NCBI RefSeq assembly: GCF_013385425.1
Contig: NZ_JACAQA010000004.1
Location: 132,679-196,678, forward strand
DNA from: Pseudomonas gingeri
GTDB taxonomy: Bacteria > Pseudomonadota > Gammaproteobacteria > Pseudomonadales > Pseudomonadaceae
Direction: 5' to 3'
DNA length: 64,000 bases
Part shown: positions 41,812 to 51,440 of the stretch, piece after piece
How positions within the stretch are numbered: position 1 is the stretch's first letter
Layout: each line of letters opens with the position of its first letter
Program-made: the position numbers and the translations under genes
The notes under the pieces: generated by a model
What the model was told of the DNA's origin: nothing
Database searches by the model: none
What the model saw: the letters and a program-made list of their open reading frames with translations, nothing else

Positions 41812-41991
41812 ATGACTACAGCAAAGACCAGTGAGCTCAGTGTTTTGGCTGATTTTTTTTCCAATGCCAGTGCGCAAACCAAGCGGGATGTATTCAATGT
41901 GGTGATCAGCAAGGCTATTGCCGCACAGCGGGATGTCTTGCAGAAAGCGGAGGCAATCAAAGCTGCTCGGTCCGTGGACGCGAAAGCTTGA
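41812..41991 (+). CDS. 59-residue partner of the zeta-like gene, possible antitoxin
   Basis: This short gene starts MTTAKTSELSVLADFFSNAS, four bases after the zeta stop, with GAGG nine bases upstream of the ATG. The protein is predicted helical (TKRDVFNVVISKAIAAQRDVLQKAEAIKAA). It has no cysteine or membrane segment. I do not recognise a family. Close coupling and size suggest a partner of the kinase, perhaps a neutralising protein, but this is inference only. It is unlike epsilon or PezA. Confidence 0.6.
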   Translation: MTTAKTSELSVLADFFSNASAQTKRDVFNVVISKAIAAQRDVLQKAEAIKAARSVDAKA

Positions 41992-42011
41992 GACTGAGTC
42001 GCGTCTTTAGT

Positions 42012-42034
42012 CAAAACCCAGCCCATGCCGTGGG
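42012..42034. terminator. Hairpin after the zeta module
   Basis: AAACCCA and TGGGTTT pair around about ten bases. There is no long T run on the plus strand, so it may be a weak terminator. Confidence 0.35.
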
Positions 42035-42156
42035 TTTGAATGCTTGGCGTTTCATCCTCGACGTTTGAATCCTGATCTGTGTTGATGATGAGTTTTCGAT
42101 TCATCCACGTCCGAAAATGGCGAGAACAGCCCCATCACCGGTGCTAGTCTCTGCCC

Positions 42157-43653
42157 ATGAACACGACGATTGCTTCCTCATTCCCCTCGGCCGATATCTG
42201 CGAAAAGGCCCGCCTGAGCCGCGATGCGCGCTTTGACGGGGTCTTTTTCACGGCGGTCCTCAGCACCCGGATCTACTGCCGTCCCGTCTGCCCGGCGCGT
42301 CCGCCCAAGGTCGAGAATGTGCAGTATTACCCCAGTGCCGCCGCCGCCGAGGCCTTGGGCTTCCGCCCCTGCCTGCGTTGTCGCCCTGAACTGGCGCCGG
42401 GCAACACGATCTGGCTGCATGGCGAGCATCTGGTCGGCCGTGGCCTGAAGCTGATCCACGAAGGTTTTCTCGCCGAACAGTCCCTCGACGACTTGGCCGC
42501 CCGACTCGATGTCGGTGCCCGGCAACTGCGTCGCCTGTTCGTCAAACACCTCGGCGCTCCGCCCATTGCGGTCCATGCTACCCAGCGCCTGCTGTTCGCC
42601 AAGCAACTGCTGACCGAAACCGCCTTGCCGATCACCGAAGTGGCGCTGGCTTCGGGCTTCCAGAGTCTGCGCCGCTTCAATTCGGCCTTTGCCGAAGCCA
42701 ACCATGCACCGCCCCGGGATTTTCGCCGCAAGCCGTTGGCCAATGCCAACAGCGCACTGGTCCTGCGCCTGGGCTATCGACCCCCCTACGATTTCAAGGC
42801 TGTGTTGGCGTTCCTCGCCAGTCGTGCCTTGCCGGGCATCGAAGTGGTCGACGAGCAAGGTTATAGACGGGTCTTCGGTAGCCACGAGTCGCCCAGTTGG
42901 CTGAAGGTCAGCGCCTGGTCGGATGGCGCTCATGCCTTGAAGCTCGAGCTGTTCAATGTCCCGCCCGGGCAGATGCTGCCGGTGGTCACACGGATTCGCC
43001 GGATGTTCGACCTGGACGCCGACCCCCAGGCCATCGCCGCTACCCTGGGTGCGAGCCCGGTGCTGGCGCCACTGGTTGAGCGCTATCCTGGGCAGCGTCT
43101 GCCAGGCGGCTGGGATGGTTTCGAGATTTCGGTGCGGGCAGTGTTGGGGCAGCAGGTCAGTGTGGCGGCGGCACGTACCCTGGCATCCCGACTGCTGACC
43201 CGCTTCGGCACTGTCCTTGAGGCACCGCCGGCACCGGGCCTGGATCACTTGTTTCCATCCCCAGAGCAGATGGTCGACGCGGACCTGGGCTCAATCGGCG
43301 TGATCAGGACACGCACCGCCACCATTCAAGGCATCGCCCAGGCTTTACTCGATGGTCGGGTGAGTTTTCGTACAGAACAACGACTCAATGACTTCGTCAA
43401 AAGCTGGGTTGCCCTACCGGGTATTGGCGAATGGACCGCGCACTACATCGCCATGCGCGCGCTCAATCATCCCGATGCCTTCCCGGCGGCGGACCTGATC
43501 CTGCGTCGCGAAGTGGTCAGGGATATTCCGCCCTTGAGCACCAAGGCACTGGAACTGCTCGCCGAAGACTGGCGGCCATGGCGCGCCTATACGGTGATGT
43601 ACCTGTGGCGCGGGGCGAGTGAGGCAGAATCGATACGCAGGAGTCAAAAATGA
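42157..43653 (+). CDS. alkA: Ada-N/AraC/AlkA fusion: 3-methyladenine DNA glycosylase II
   Basis: This 498-residue protein combines three parts. At the N-terminus an Ada metal-binding domain has four zinc cysteines at 41, 45, 72 and 75 (C41 equivalent to the methyl-acceptor C38 of E. coli Ada). An AraC-type helix-turn-helix follows at about 95-190. An AlkA glycosylase occupies the rest, with LPGIGEWTAHYIAMRA and the catalytic aspartate near residue 446. It can be read as an alkylation sensor-regulator fused to its repair enzyme. The ogt start overlaps its stop by four bases. Confidence 0.92.
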   Translation: MNTTIASSFPSADICEKARLSRDARFDGVFFTAVLSTRIYCRPVCPARPPKVENVQYYPSAAAAEALGFRPCLRCRPELAPGNTIWLHGEHLVGRGLKLIHEGFLAEQSLDDLAARLDVGARQLRRLFVKHLGAPPIAVHATQRLLFAKQLLTETALPITEVALASGFQSLRRFNSAFAEANHAPPRDFRRKPLANANSALVLRLGYRPPYDFKAVLAFLASRALPGIEVVDEQGYRRVFGSHESPSWLKVSAWSDGAHALKLELFNVPPGQMLPVVTRIRRMFDLDADPQAIAATLGASPVLAPLVERYPGQRLPGGWDGFEISVRAVLGQQVSVAAARTLASRLLTRFGTVLEAPPAPGLDHLFPSPEQMVDADLGSIGVIRTRTATIQGIAQALLDGRVSFRTEQRLNDFVKSWVALPGIGEWTAHYIAMRALNHPDAFPAADLILRREVVRDIPPLSTKALELLAEDWRPWRAYTVMYLWRGASEAESIRRSQK

Positions 43654-44147
43654 CAGCAAGCCAGATTTACTACGACATCATCCCTTCGCCCATCGGCCCC
43701 ATGATGCTGGTGGCCGACGACGACGGGCTGCGGGAGCTGCGCTTCGAGCTGGACTATCGGCCGCAGACGCCATTGGACGGCTGGCTGCATGCGCCGGAGA
43801 AACTGGCACAGGTGCGTATTCAGTTGGAGGAGTACTTTGCCGGTGAGCGCGTCGAGTTCGATCTGAAGCTCAATATGCTCGGCACGGACTTCCAGAAAGA
43901 CGTCTGGCAAGCCCTGGTGACCATTCCTTACGGCGTGACCACCAGCTATGGCGAAATTTCCCAGCGGATCAATCGACCCAAGGCGTCACGGGCAGTCGGG
44001 GCGGCCAATGGCCGCAATCCGGTGCCGGTGATCGTGCCTTGTCATCGGGTGATCGGCAGCAACGGCAGCCTGACCGGGTTCGGTGGCGGGCTGGCGGCCA
44101 AGCAATGGTTGCTGGAGCTTGAGTCGCGGCGCTTTTCGTTGCGTTGA
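43650..44147 (+). CDS. ogt: Methylated-DNA-protein cysteine methyltransferase
   Basis: This 165-residue suicide repair enzyme removes alkyl groups from O6-guanine. The active motif IVPCHRVIG has cysteine at residue 131. The preceding NRPKASRAVGAANGRNPVP is the DNA-binding and helix region of the family. It overlaps the Ada/AlkA fusion by four bases, so the two repair activities are co-translated. The lone Ogt domain complements the fusion, which lacks it. Confidence 0.95.
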   Translation: MTASQIYYDIIPSPIGPMMLVADDDGLRELRFELDYRPQTPLDGWLHAPEKLAQVRIQLEEYFAGERVEFDLKLNMLGTDFQKDVWQALVTIPYGVTTSYGEISQRINRPKASRAVGAANGRNPVPVIVPCHRVIGSNGSLTGFGGGLAAKQWLLELESRRFSLR

Positions 44148-44155
44148 GCCTCTTC

Positions 44156-45004
44156 TCAGAGACTCAAACGCATCGACAGATCCACCGCCTTCACATCCTT
44201 GGTCATCGCACCAATGGAGATATAGTCCACGCCGGTCTCGGCAATCGGCCGCAGGGTGCTTTCATTGATCCCGCCGCTGGCTTCCAGCTTCGCCTTGCCG
44301 GCATTCAGGCGCACCGCTTCGCGCATATCGTCCAGGCTCAACTCATCGAGCATGATGATATCCGCCCCCGCCGCCAGCGCTTCCTTGAGCTCGGAAAGAC
44401 TTTCCACCTCGATCTCCACCGGCTTGCCCGGGGCGATCTTGTGCGCCGCGCTGATCGCCTGGGCGATCCCGCCGCACGCGGCGATATGGTTTTCCTTGAT
44501 CAGGAACGCGTCGTACAAGCCAATCCGATGGTTATGACAGCCGCCACAGGTCACCGCGTACTTCTGCGCCAGGCGCAAACCCGGCAAGGTCTTGCGGGTA
44601 TCCAGCAGCTTGACCGCGGTATCGGCGACCTGGTCGGCGTAATAACGCGCATGGGTCGCGACCCCGGACAGCAGCTGGAGGAAATTCAGGGCGCAACGTT
44701 CGCCGCTGAGCAACGAACGCGCCGGGCCTTCCAGATGGAACAGCGGCTGGTTCGGCTGCACCCGTTCGCCGTCGCGTACCTGCCAATGCACGGCCACCCG
44801 TGGGTCGAGCTGGCGAAACACCGCATCGACCCAGGCCGTACCGGCGATGGTCGCCGCGTCGCGGGTAATGATGGTGGCCTTGGCCAGGCGCTCGGCGGGG
44901 ATCAGCTGGGCGGTGATGTCGCCACCACCGATGTCTTCGAGCAACGCACGGCGCACGTTGGCTTCGATTTCGGCGGTCAGGTCGGCGAGGCGTAGATTCG
45001 GCAT
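44156..45004 (-). CDS. nadC: Nicotinate-nucleotide pyrophosphorylase (quinolinate phosphoribosyltransferase)
   Basis: This 282-residue enzyme forms nicotinate mononucleotide from quinolinate and PRPP in NAD synthesis. [42 protein letters not shown] is represented by several conserved blocks (positions about 136-180), with EVESL and LDELS further on. The ATG at 45004 gives the usual length. ampD lies about 2.7 kb away on the other strand, in the common nadC-ampD neighbourhood. Confidence 0.95.
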   Translation of the reverse strand: MPNLRLADLTAEIEANVRRALLEDIGGGDITAQLIPAERLAKATIITRDAATIAGTAWVDAVFRQLDPRVAVHWQVRDGERVQPNQPLFHLEGPARSLLSGERCALNFLQLLSGVATHARYYADQVADTAVKLLDTRKTLPGLRLAQKYAVTCGGCHNHRIGLYDAFLIKENHIAACGGIAQAISAAHKIAPGKPVEIEVESLSELKEALAAGADIIMLDELSLDDMREAVRLNAGKAKLEASGGINESTLRPIAETGVDYISIGAMTKDVKAVDLSMRLSL

Positions 45005-45374
45005 AACGGACTCCACAAACAAAGTATCTTGATTATAGAGGCAGGGCGCCGCCCAACCCAAGGCGCGTGGCCGAGACTGGCCGCCCGGATCTTGCCTTTG
45101 GTCGCTTGCCGTGAGCGTTTTGCCCGATCGACGGTCTATTTTCATATGGATCTGAAAAGGAATTGCCGAGGACTAGTAAAAGTGACATCTTTTACAAGAT
45201 AATCTGCCTTGTAATTGACGTCATAGCTTTGACGTCCCTGTGATTCCCCGATTATCGATAGCCGGTGAGCGCCTGAGGTGTTCGCCGAGAAGCGGTCGTG
45301 AGGCATGATGCCCACTCCCCGCAGACACCGATCTTTCACCCGAACTGACAGAACCGCTGCGGCAGGAGGCTTTG
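45005..45374. promoter_or_regulatory. Intergenic region with nested inverted repeats
   Basis: No gene is seen here. At 45176-45195, GTAAAAG and CTTTTAC form an inverted repeat with a six-base gap. At 45192-45214, TTACAAG and CTTGTAA form another that overlaps it. Two TTGACGTC copies follow within 45215-45240, the first part of a TGACGTCA palindrome. The regulator is unknown. It lies upstream of the DUF1631 gene, in a stretch more A/T rich than its surroundings. Confidence 0.5.
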
Positions 45375-47582
45375 ATGCACAATGACGGGAAGGTCGTGCC
45401 TTTGCACAAGGCCGCCGACGATCAAGCGACGCCGTCGCCGCTTGCCCGTTTGCCCGTGGTTCTGGTCCAGGTCCGGGACAAGGCGGCCTTGCAGCTCAAG
45501 CAAGGCTTGCAGGTGCTGTTCGATAATGCCGACGACACCCTGTTCGAAATGGCCGACAAGGCCCAGAACAACGTCGACCAGAACACTTTTTTCGAAGCCA
45601 TGCGCGACCTGCGCCTCAAGCGCAAGAGTATCGAGCGTGGTTTTCTCGAGCGCTTTTTCGAAGCCTTTGACCGCCTTGGCCAGTACGACATCAGTGAGCC
45701 GACACTGTCTTCGGTGGTGTCCTACGAAGCCCTGGCGCTGGTGCCCAACGATGAGCTCGAACGCACCGTGGCCCTCGATGCCATGGTCGCCAAGGTCCTC
45801 AGCCGCGACAGTTTTGCCCTGGGGCAACTCAGCACCCGCTTCAATGCCTTGATTACCCGGCGTGTCGATGACGCGAGCAACCCCATGGGCCCGGCGATGC
45901 TCTGTGAGTATTTCCTCGAGGCCGGGCGTAACCTCGGGGTGGAGATCAAGGTCAAGCTGATCATTCTCAAGCTGTTCGAGAAATATGTCCTCCGCGACGC
46001 CGACCAGTTGTATGCCGAAGCCAATCAGCTGCTGATCGCCACCGGTGTGTTGCCGGAGCTCAAGGCCGCTCCGGCACGACGCGCCAGCGATCATGCGGCG
46101 GCCAGCACCCGCGGCCATCAGGCGCCGACCGCCAGCGCCAAGCCCCTGGATGAAAGCGTGCAGGAGGTGTTCGCCGCCCTGCAGGAACTCCTGCTGCATG
46201 TGCGTGGCAGCGTGGCGCCCAAGCTTGAGGCCGGCTCCGAGGTCCAGCCGATTTCCACCAACGATCTGCTGCGCCTGCTCTCGCATCTGCAGCAATATGT
46301 GCCGGAGCCCAGCTCGGCGGAAGATTTCGACCTGCGCAATCAGCTGGAACAGTTGCTGACCCGGGTCAGCGTGAAAAGCGGCAAGTCCCGGGTGGTCGGG
46401 GGCATGGACGAAGACGTGATCAACCTGATCGCCATGCTCTTCGAATTTATCCTCGATGACCGGGTCCTGCCGGATTCGCTGAAGGCGTTGATCGGCCGCT
46501 TGCAGATCCCGATGTTGAAAGTGGCGGTGCTGGACAAGAGCTTCTTCAGTCGCGGCAGTCATCCGGCCCGCCGCCTGTTGAATGAAATCGCCTCCGCCGC
46601 CCTGGGCTGGGGTTCCCGTGACGACTATCACCGTGATGCCCTGTATGTGCGTATCGAGCAGATCGTGCAGCGGCTGTTGAATGATTTCGTTGACGATCCG
46701 GCGATCTTTGCCGAGTTACTGGTGGAGTTCCTCGCCTTTACCAGCGACGAACGCCGCCGTAGCGAATTGCTCGAACAGCGTACCCGGGATGCCGAAGAAG
46801 GCCGTGCTAAAGCCGAACAGGCGCGCCAGCGGGTTCAGGAAGTCTTGAACGAGCGGTTATTGGGGCGGACCTTGCCCGAAGTGGTGGTGCGTCTGCTCCA
46901 GGAGGCCTGGAGCAAGGTGTTGTTGCTGACCTGGCTCAAGCAGGGCGAAGCGTCCGCCGAATGGCAGGCCGGCTTGCAGACCCTGGACGATTTGATCTGG
47001 AGTGTCGAACCCCAGGACCCGGTGGATGCTCGGCTCAAGCTGCTGGAGCTGGTCCCTGGGTTGCTCAAGTCCCTGCGCGACGGCTTGACCAGCGCCGCGT
47101 TCGATCCCTTCGCCACCAGTGAGTTTTTCAGCCAGCTGGAAGGCCTGCATGTGCAGGTACTCCAGCAGCTTGCCAGGAAGAATGCCGAACCCGTGGCGAG
47201 CGCCCAGGCCCCGGCGATGGTCGAGGTGGTGGAGGAGATTGTCCTCAGTGCCCCTCACGAGCTTCAGGTCGAAGACGTGGCCTTCGAGTTGCCGGCCGAT
47301 GACGCCGCGCTGCTCTGGATCCGGCAATTGCGCATCGGCCAGTGGGTGGAAATCCGCGAGGACGAGGAGAACAGCCTGCGCTGCAAGCTGACGGCGATTA
47401 TCGAGCCGGGCGGCAAGTACATCTTCGTCAATCGTACCGGCATGAAAGTACTGGAGCGAACGGCCCAGGCCCTGGCCGTGGAGTTCCGCCGTGGCGCGGT
47501 CCGCCTGCTCGACGACGCCTTGTTGTTCGACCGGGCGCTGGCCTCGGTCATCGGCAATCTGCGGCGGATGAAGAAGCGCTGA
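45375..47582 (+). CDS. DUF1631 domain protein
   Basis: This 735-residue protein matches the DUF1631 family found in Pseudomonas and relatives; no biochemical role is established. It is largely helical, with low-complexity alanine-rich linker segments (about 230-260). No signal peptide or membrane segment is visible. The C-terminal part (about 650-720) has WIRQLRIGQWVEIREDEENSLRCKLTAIIEPGG-type sequence, a PilZ-like barrel fragment. This may point to cyclic-di-GMP-linked signalling, which is not proven. The ATG follows GGCAGGAGG. Confidence 0.8.
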   Translation: MHNDGKVVPLHKAADDQATPSPLARLPVVLVQVRDKAALQLKQGLQVLFDNADDTLFEMADKAQNNVDQNTFFEAMRDLRLKRKSIERGFLERFFEAFDRLGQYDISEPTLSSVVSYEALALVPNDELERTVALDAMVAKVLSRDSFALGQLSTRFNALITRRVDDASNPMGPAMLCEYFLEAGRNLGVEIKVKLIILKLFEKYVLRDADQLYAEANQLLIATGVLPELKAAPARRASDHAAASTRGHQAPTASAKPLDESVQEVFAALQELLLHVRGSVAPKLEAGSEVQPISTNDLLRLLSHLQQYVPEPSSAEDFDLRNQLEQLLTRVSVKSGKSRVVGGMDEDVINLIAMLFEFILDDRVLPDSLKALIGRLQIPMLKVAVLDKSFFSRGSHPARRLLNEIASAALGWGSRDDYHRDALYVRIEQIVQRLLNDFVDDPAIFAELLVEFLAFTSDERRRSELLEQRTRDAEEGRAKAEQARQRVQEVLNERLLGRTLPEVVVRLLQEAWSKVLLLTWLKQGEASAEWQAGLQTLDDLIWSVEPQDPVDARLKLLELVPGLLKSLRDGLTSAAFDPFATSEFFSQLEGLHVQVLQQLARKNAEPVASAQAPAMVEVVEEIVLSAPHELQVEDVAFELPADDAALLWIRQLRIGQWVEIREDEENSLRCKLTAIIEPGGKYIFVNRTGMKVLERTAQALAVEFRRGAVRLLDDALLFDRALASVIGNLRRMKKR

Positions 47583-47711
47583 GTGCGCCTCGCTTGTCCT
47601 GGCGTCGGGCATTGCTCAAGAAAATTTCTTCGATAAGCGCGGATTGCTGACCCATCCACGTGCCTATCGCGGCATACTGAGCCTGTCGTGTTTGTCTTCG
47701 AAGGAATCGGT

Positions 47712-48275
47712 ATGCAGTTGGATCCCGCCAGCGGTTGGTGCCAGGACGTGCGTCACTGTCCTTCGCCCAACTTCAACCAGCGTCCAGCCGAAGAAATCTC
47801 CCTGCTGGTGATCCACAACATCAGCCTGCCACCGGGGCAGTTCGCCACGGGCAAGGTGCAGGAGTTCTTCCAGAATCGCCTGGATGTCACGGAACACGCC
47901 TACTTTGAAGGCATCGCCGACCTGCGCGTGTCTGCGCATTTTCTGATTGAGCGTGACGGTATAGTCACTCAGTTTGTCTCTTGTCTGGAGCGCGCCTGGC
48001 ATGCCGGCGTCTCGTCTTTCGAGGGGCGGGAAACCTGTAACGATTTTTCCCTGGGTATCGAGTTGGAGGGCACCGATGAGCTGCCTTTCACCGAGGCGCA
48101 GTACGCTGCGTTGATTGCTTTGACCCGTCAGCTACTGGCCGCTTACCCGGCCATTACCCCGCAACGGATTTGCGGCCATAGCGATATCGCCCCGGGCCGC
48201 AAGACCGATCCGGGACCAGCGTTTGACTGGGCGCGCTTTCGTGCCGCCGTGCTGGAAAAAGGAGAGTCACAATGA
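47712..48275 (+). CDS. ampD: 1,6-anhydro-N-acetylmuramyl-L-alanine amidase AmpD
   Basis: This 187-residue cytosolic zinc amidase removes the peptide from recycled anhydromuropeptides and so keeps AmpR-controlled beta-lactamase low. Zinc ligands fit LVIHNIS (histidine near 34), the WHAG segment and GHSDIAPGRKTDPG near 155-168. The ATG at 47712 follows GAAGGAATCG. It overlaps ampE by four bases. Confidence 0.95.
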   Translation: MQLDPASGWCQDVRHCPSPNFNQRPAEEISLLVIHNISLPPGQFATGKVQEFFQNRLDVTEHAYFEGIADLRVSAHFLIERDGIVTQFVSCLERAWHAGVSSFEGRETCNDFSLGIELEGTDELPFTEAQYAALIALTRQLLAAYPAITPQRICGHSDIAPGRKTDPGPAFDWARFRAAVLEKGESQ

Positions 48276-49108
48276 GTTTTCTGGTGTTGCTGCTGGCGGT
48301 CTGGATCGAAAAGTTCTCGGCCTTGCGCCAACGGGTCCAACGTGACGGCGCCTGGCTGCGGGAGCTGGCCCGGCTGGAAGCCGCTCCGCGAACCGCCGGG
48401 CAGCCCTGGCTGGTGCTGATCCTGCTGGTGCTGTTGCCGGTGGTCGTGCTCGGTCTGCTGCTGATGGCGCTGCAACCGCTGGCCTATGGTTTGCTGGCCT
48501 TGCCGGTGCATTTGCTGGTGGTGATTTACAGCCTCGGCCGTGGGGATCTGCTGGCGGCCCTCGGGCCGTTTCGCGATGCCTGGAGGCGCGGTGATGTGCA
48601 GGCGGCGGTGCATGTGGCCAAGCGTGACCTGGATGTGTGCGCCGACAGCGATGAGCAGTTGCTGGAGCAGGTCCAGGGCTACCTGTTGTGGCAGGCCTAC
48701 CAGAGTTTCTTTGTGGTGATTTTCTGGTATTTCCTCCTGGGTCCGGTGGCGGCGCTGAGTTATCGGCTGCTGGCGCTGGCGGCGGAACGAGGCCAGAACC
48801 CGGCGCTGGTGGAGCGTGCGACCTTGCTGCGGCACGCCTTCGACTGGTTGCCGGTGCGCTTGCTGGCGGCCAGCCTGGCGCTGGTGGGCAACTTCGTCGG
48901 GGTCAGCCGGGTGATGCTGCATGAGTTGCTCAACTGGGACATCACGGCGCGGCAACTGGTGGAAAAGGTGGGGCGTGTCGCCGGGGAAATCCCCGCGCCG
49001 GTGGTTGGCGCCGATGGCGTCACCAGCCTGGACAGCCTGTGGGAGCTGCTGCTACGGGCGGCGGTGCTCTGGTATGCCGGGTTTGCCCTGTGGACCGTGC
49101 TGATCTGA
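48272..49108 (+). CDS. ampE: Inner-membrane regulatory protein AmpE
   Basis: This 278-residue protein has four hydrophobic segments and matches the AmpE/CobD-like family. It starts MSFLVLLLAVWIEKFSALR. In AmpD/AmpE systems it is a membrane protein linked to beta-lactamase control, with an unclear mechanism. The start lies in the ampD stop (ATGA), indicating translational coupling. Confidence 0.9.
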   Translation: MSFLVLLLAVWIEKFSALRQRVQRDGAWLRELARLEAAPRTAGQPWLVLILLVLLPVVVLGLLLMALQPLAYGLLALPVHLLVVIYSLGRGDLLAALGPFRDAWRRGDVQAAVHVAKRDLDVCADSDEQLLEQVQGYLLWQAYQSFFVVIFWYFLLGPVAALSYRLLALAAERGQNPALVERATLLRHAFDWLPVRLLAASLALVGNFVGVSRVMLHELLNWDITARQLVEKVGRVAGEIPAPVVGADGVTSLDSLWELLLRAAVLWYAGFALWTVLI

Positions 49109-49142
49109 TCCGAGGGGACACGGCCCTCACAAACACAGCGGA

Positions 49143-49220
49143 CCTGTAGGAGCCTGGCTTGCCAGCGAAGCTTTTGGCGGTCTCAAGGGCCCCTTCGCGG
49201 GCAAGCCCTGCTCCTACAGG
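49143..49220. repeat. REP/REPIN element (CGAAGCTTTTGGC class)
   Basis: Inverted CCTGTAGGAGC and GCTCCTACAGG arms enclose GCGAAGCTTTTGGCGG and CCCCTTCGCGGGCAAGCC. It lies downstream of ampE and belongs with the elements at 5111 and 24003. Confidence 0.85.
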
Positions 49221-49391
49221 TCTGTGGTGTTTTCAAAAGCAATGCAGTCGTCAGACCGTCAGGCAATGGCCATTAACCTTAAGTTACAAAACACCCTTTC
49301 AAATTAAGTTATACAAGCAGTAGCTGCGGATACTGGCTTTATGCCTTGCCGTGCCTGCCTCTATAAAAATAATACGAAAGGGAGCATTCCA

Positions 49392-51422
49392 GTGAAGCGC
49401 TTGCTATATCCCGCCGTCGCCCTGATGAACCGCTTGAGCTTCGGAATGAAGTTCAGTTTGATCAGTGTGCTGTTCTTCGTGCCGATGCTGGTGACCAACT
49501 TCTACCTGGTGCACGATTCCTACCGCGAATTCTCCGGCACCCAGATCGAGCTGCAAAGCCTCGCCCTGCTGGGCAGCAGCCTCAGCCTGCGGCGCGACCT
49601 GGAAACCCTGAACAACCAGGTGCAGATCGACGCGGTCCTCGGTCAGTCCGGCAAGGCGGGGGACCTGGAAGGCAAGATCCACGCCCTTGAACAAAACGTG
49701 CTCGCCCGCCTGCAAGGCCTGGCACCGGTGACGATCGACCCGGAACAGATCGACGCCTTCAACGCCAAGCGCGATGAAATGATCAGCGCCTTCAAGGCCC
49801 AGCAGGCCGAAACCTCCCTGCAAAGCAAAAGCGCACTGATCGCCAAACTGTTGGCCAAGGCGCAGATTTTCAGCCAGATCATTGCCAGTCAATCGGGGCT
49901 CAGCCGTGATAACCAGAGCGATCTGCGACAGTTGAGCGAACTGGTGACCAGTGTCACGCCGCAAGTGACCCAGACCTTGGGCGAAGGCCGCTCCATGGGC
50001 GCTTATTCCCTGGGCCAGGGCTTTCTCAATTCGGCGTCGAGCACGCGCTTCGACGAGCTGTTGCAGCAGATCGAGAAGTTGCAGGCCGAATACGCCCTGA
50101 AACTCCAGGATGCCCTGGGCGGCAGTAAAAATGCCCATGCCGCCCTGGACTCTCAGGCCGCCGCCAGCAAGGCGTCGTTGAAAAAAGGCAGTGAGCTGTT
50201 CGAAGAGCAGGTGGTCATGGCCGAAACCCTCGATGCGCCCTGGCCGGCTTTCTACGATCAGGTCAGCGCCCTGATGGCGCAAACCTACCAGCTCAATGAC
50301 GCGACCCTGGCCTATCTCGGCCAGGAGCTTGAACAGCGCCTGGGGCAAAATCGCCTGCATATGCTGTCACTGGTGGTCGCGCTGGCGGCGGTGTTTTTCT
50401 CCATCGTCTATCTGTATGGCGGTTTCTACGCTTCGACCCGGACCACCTTGCGGCGTCTGGGGGAAATGATGAACAAGGTCGCGGCCGGGGACATGACGGT
50501 CAATTTCGTCGCCCATAGCCGCGATGAACTGGGTGAACTGGGCGGCGTGTTCAATGGCACCGTGGCGAAGATCCATGACCTGATCGAGCGGGTCGGGCAG
50601 ACCGTCAGTGAGGTCGAGCGCCAGGCCGGACAGGTCGAGTCGGTATCGGCTCGCAGTAACCTGGCGGTGGCCGGTCAGCGCAGCCAGATCGAACAGGTGG
50701 CGACGGCCATGAATCAGATGTCGGCCACCGCCCAGGAGGTGGCCCGCAGCGCGGCGGCGGCGGTGAGCAGCGCCCACAGCGTGAATGGCGAAACCCTCAG
50801 CGGCCGCGGTCTGGTCGAGTCGCAACAGAACAGCATTGTGCAGTTGGCCGGCGAGATCGATCAGTCGGTGCAGGTGATCAATCAACTGGCCACCGATAGC
50901 CAGTCCATCAGCCGGGTGCTGGAAGTGATCAAGAGCATCGCCGAGCAGACCAACCTGTTGGCCCTCAACGCGGCCATCGAGGCGGCCCGGGCCGGTGAGC
51001 AGGGGCGGGGCTTTGCGGTGGTGGCCGACGAGGTCCGGACCCTGGCCAAGCGCACCCAGCAGTCGACGGGGGAAATCGAGCAGATGATCAGCCGGCTCCA
51101 TGGCGGCGTGGGGGCGGCGGTGAAGGCCATGGGCGTCAGCCATGGGATGGCGAACAGTACGGTCAGCCAGTCGGAAAAGGTCCAGCAGGCGCTGGAAAAT
51201 ATCCTTGGCGCGGTGGGCATGATCGTCGACCAGAACCAGCAGATCGCGGCCGCCGTGGAACAGCAAACCGCCGTGGCCCACGATATCGACCAGAACATCG
51301 TCGAGATCAACCGCGCGGGTGAGCGTACGGCGGAGGGCGCGCATCAGACCGAAAGTGCCAGCCGCCTGCTCTCGGTACAGGTGGTGGAACTCAAGCAATT
51401 GATCGGTGCGTTCAGGGTCTGA
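49392..51422 (+). CDS. Methyl-accepting chemotaxis protein
   Basis: This 676-residue chemoreceptor has two membrane helices (about 20-38 and 318-340). They flank a helical periplasmic sensing domain of about 280 residues. A HAMP domain follows, and the cytoplasmic signalling hairpin contains [34 protein letters not shown]. The ligand is unknown. I prefer the GTG at 49392 after GGGAG; ATG choices at 49341 and 49425 remain possible. No che genes are nearby. Confidence 0.9.
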   Translation: MKRLLYPAVALMNRLSFGMKFSLISVLFFVPMLVTNFYLVHDSYREFSGTQIELQSLALLGSSLSLRRDLETLNNQVQIDAVLGQSGKAGDLEGKIHALEQNVLARLQGLAPVTIDPEQIDAFNAKRDEMISAFKAQQAETSLQSKSALIAKLLAKAQIFSQIIASQSGLSRDNQSDLRQLSELVTSVTPQVTQTLGEGRSMGAYSLGQGFLNSASSTRFDELLQQIEKLQAEYALKLQDALGGSKNAHAALDSQAAASKASLKKGSELFEEQVVMAETLDAPWPAFYDQVSALMAQTYQLNDATLAYLGQELEQRLGQNRLHMLSLVVALAAVFFSIVYLYGGFYASTRTTLRRLGEMMNKVAAGDMTVNFVAHSRDELGELGGVFNGTVAKIHDLIERVGQTVSEVERQAGQVESVSARSNLAVAGQRSQIEQVATAMNQMSATAQEVARSAAAAVSSAHSVNGETLSGRGLVESQQNSIVQLAGEIDQSVQVINQLATDSQSISRVLEVIKSIAEQTNLLALNAAIEAARAGEQGRGFAVVADEVRTLAKRTQQSTGEIEQMISRLHGGVGAAVKAMGVSHGMANSTVSQSEKVQQALENILGAVGMIVDQNQQIAAAVEQQTAVAHDIDQNIVEINRAGERTAEGAHQTESASRLLSVQVVELKQLIGAFRV

Positions 51423-51440
51423 GGCGAGGTTTGCCGGCGC

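Noticed and set aside
42012..42034. A strong terminator for the zeta module
   Set aside because: The hairpin has no clear T run on the coding strand, so it is listed only with low confidence.
40896..42156. A classical integrated island with attachment repeats at tRNA-Thr
   Set aside because: No integrase and no repeat of the tRNA 3' end were found downstream; only the position suggests insertion.
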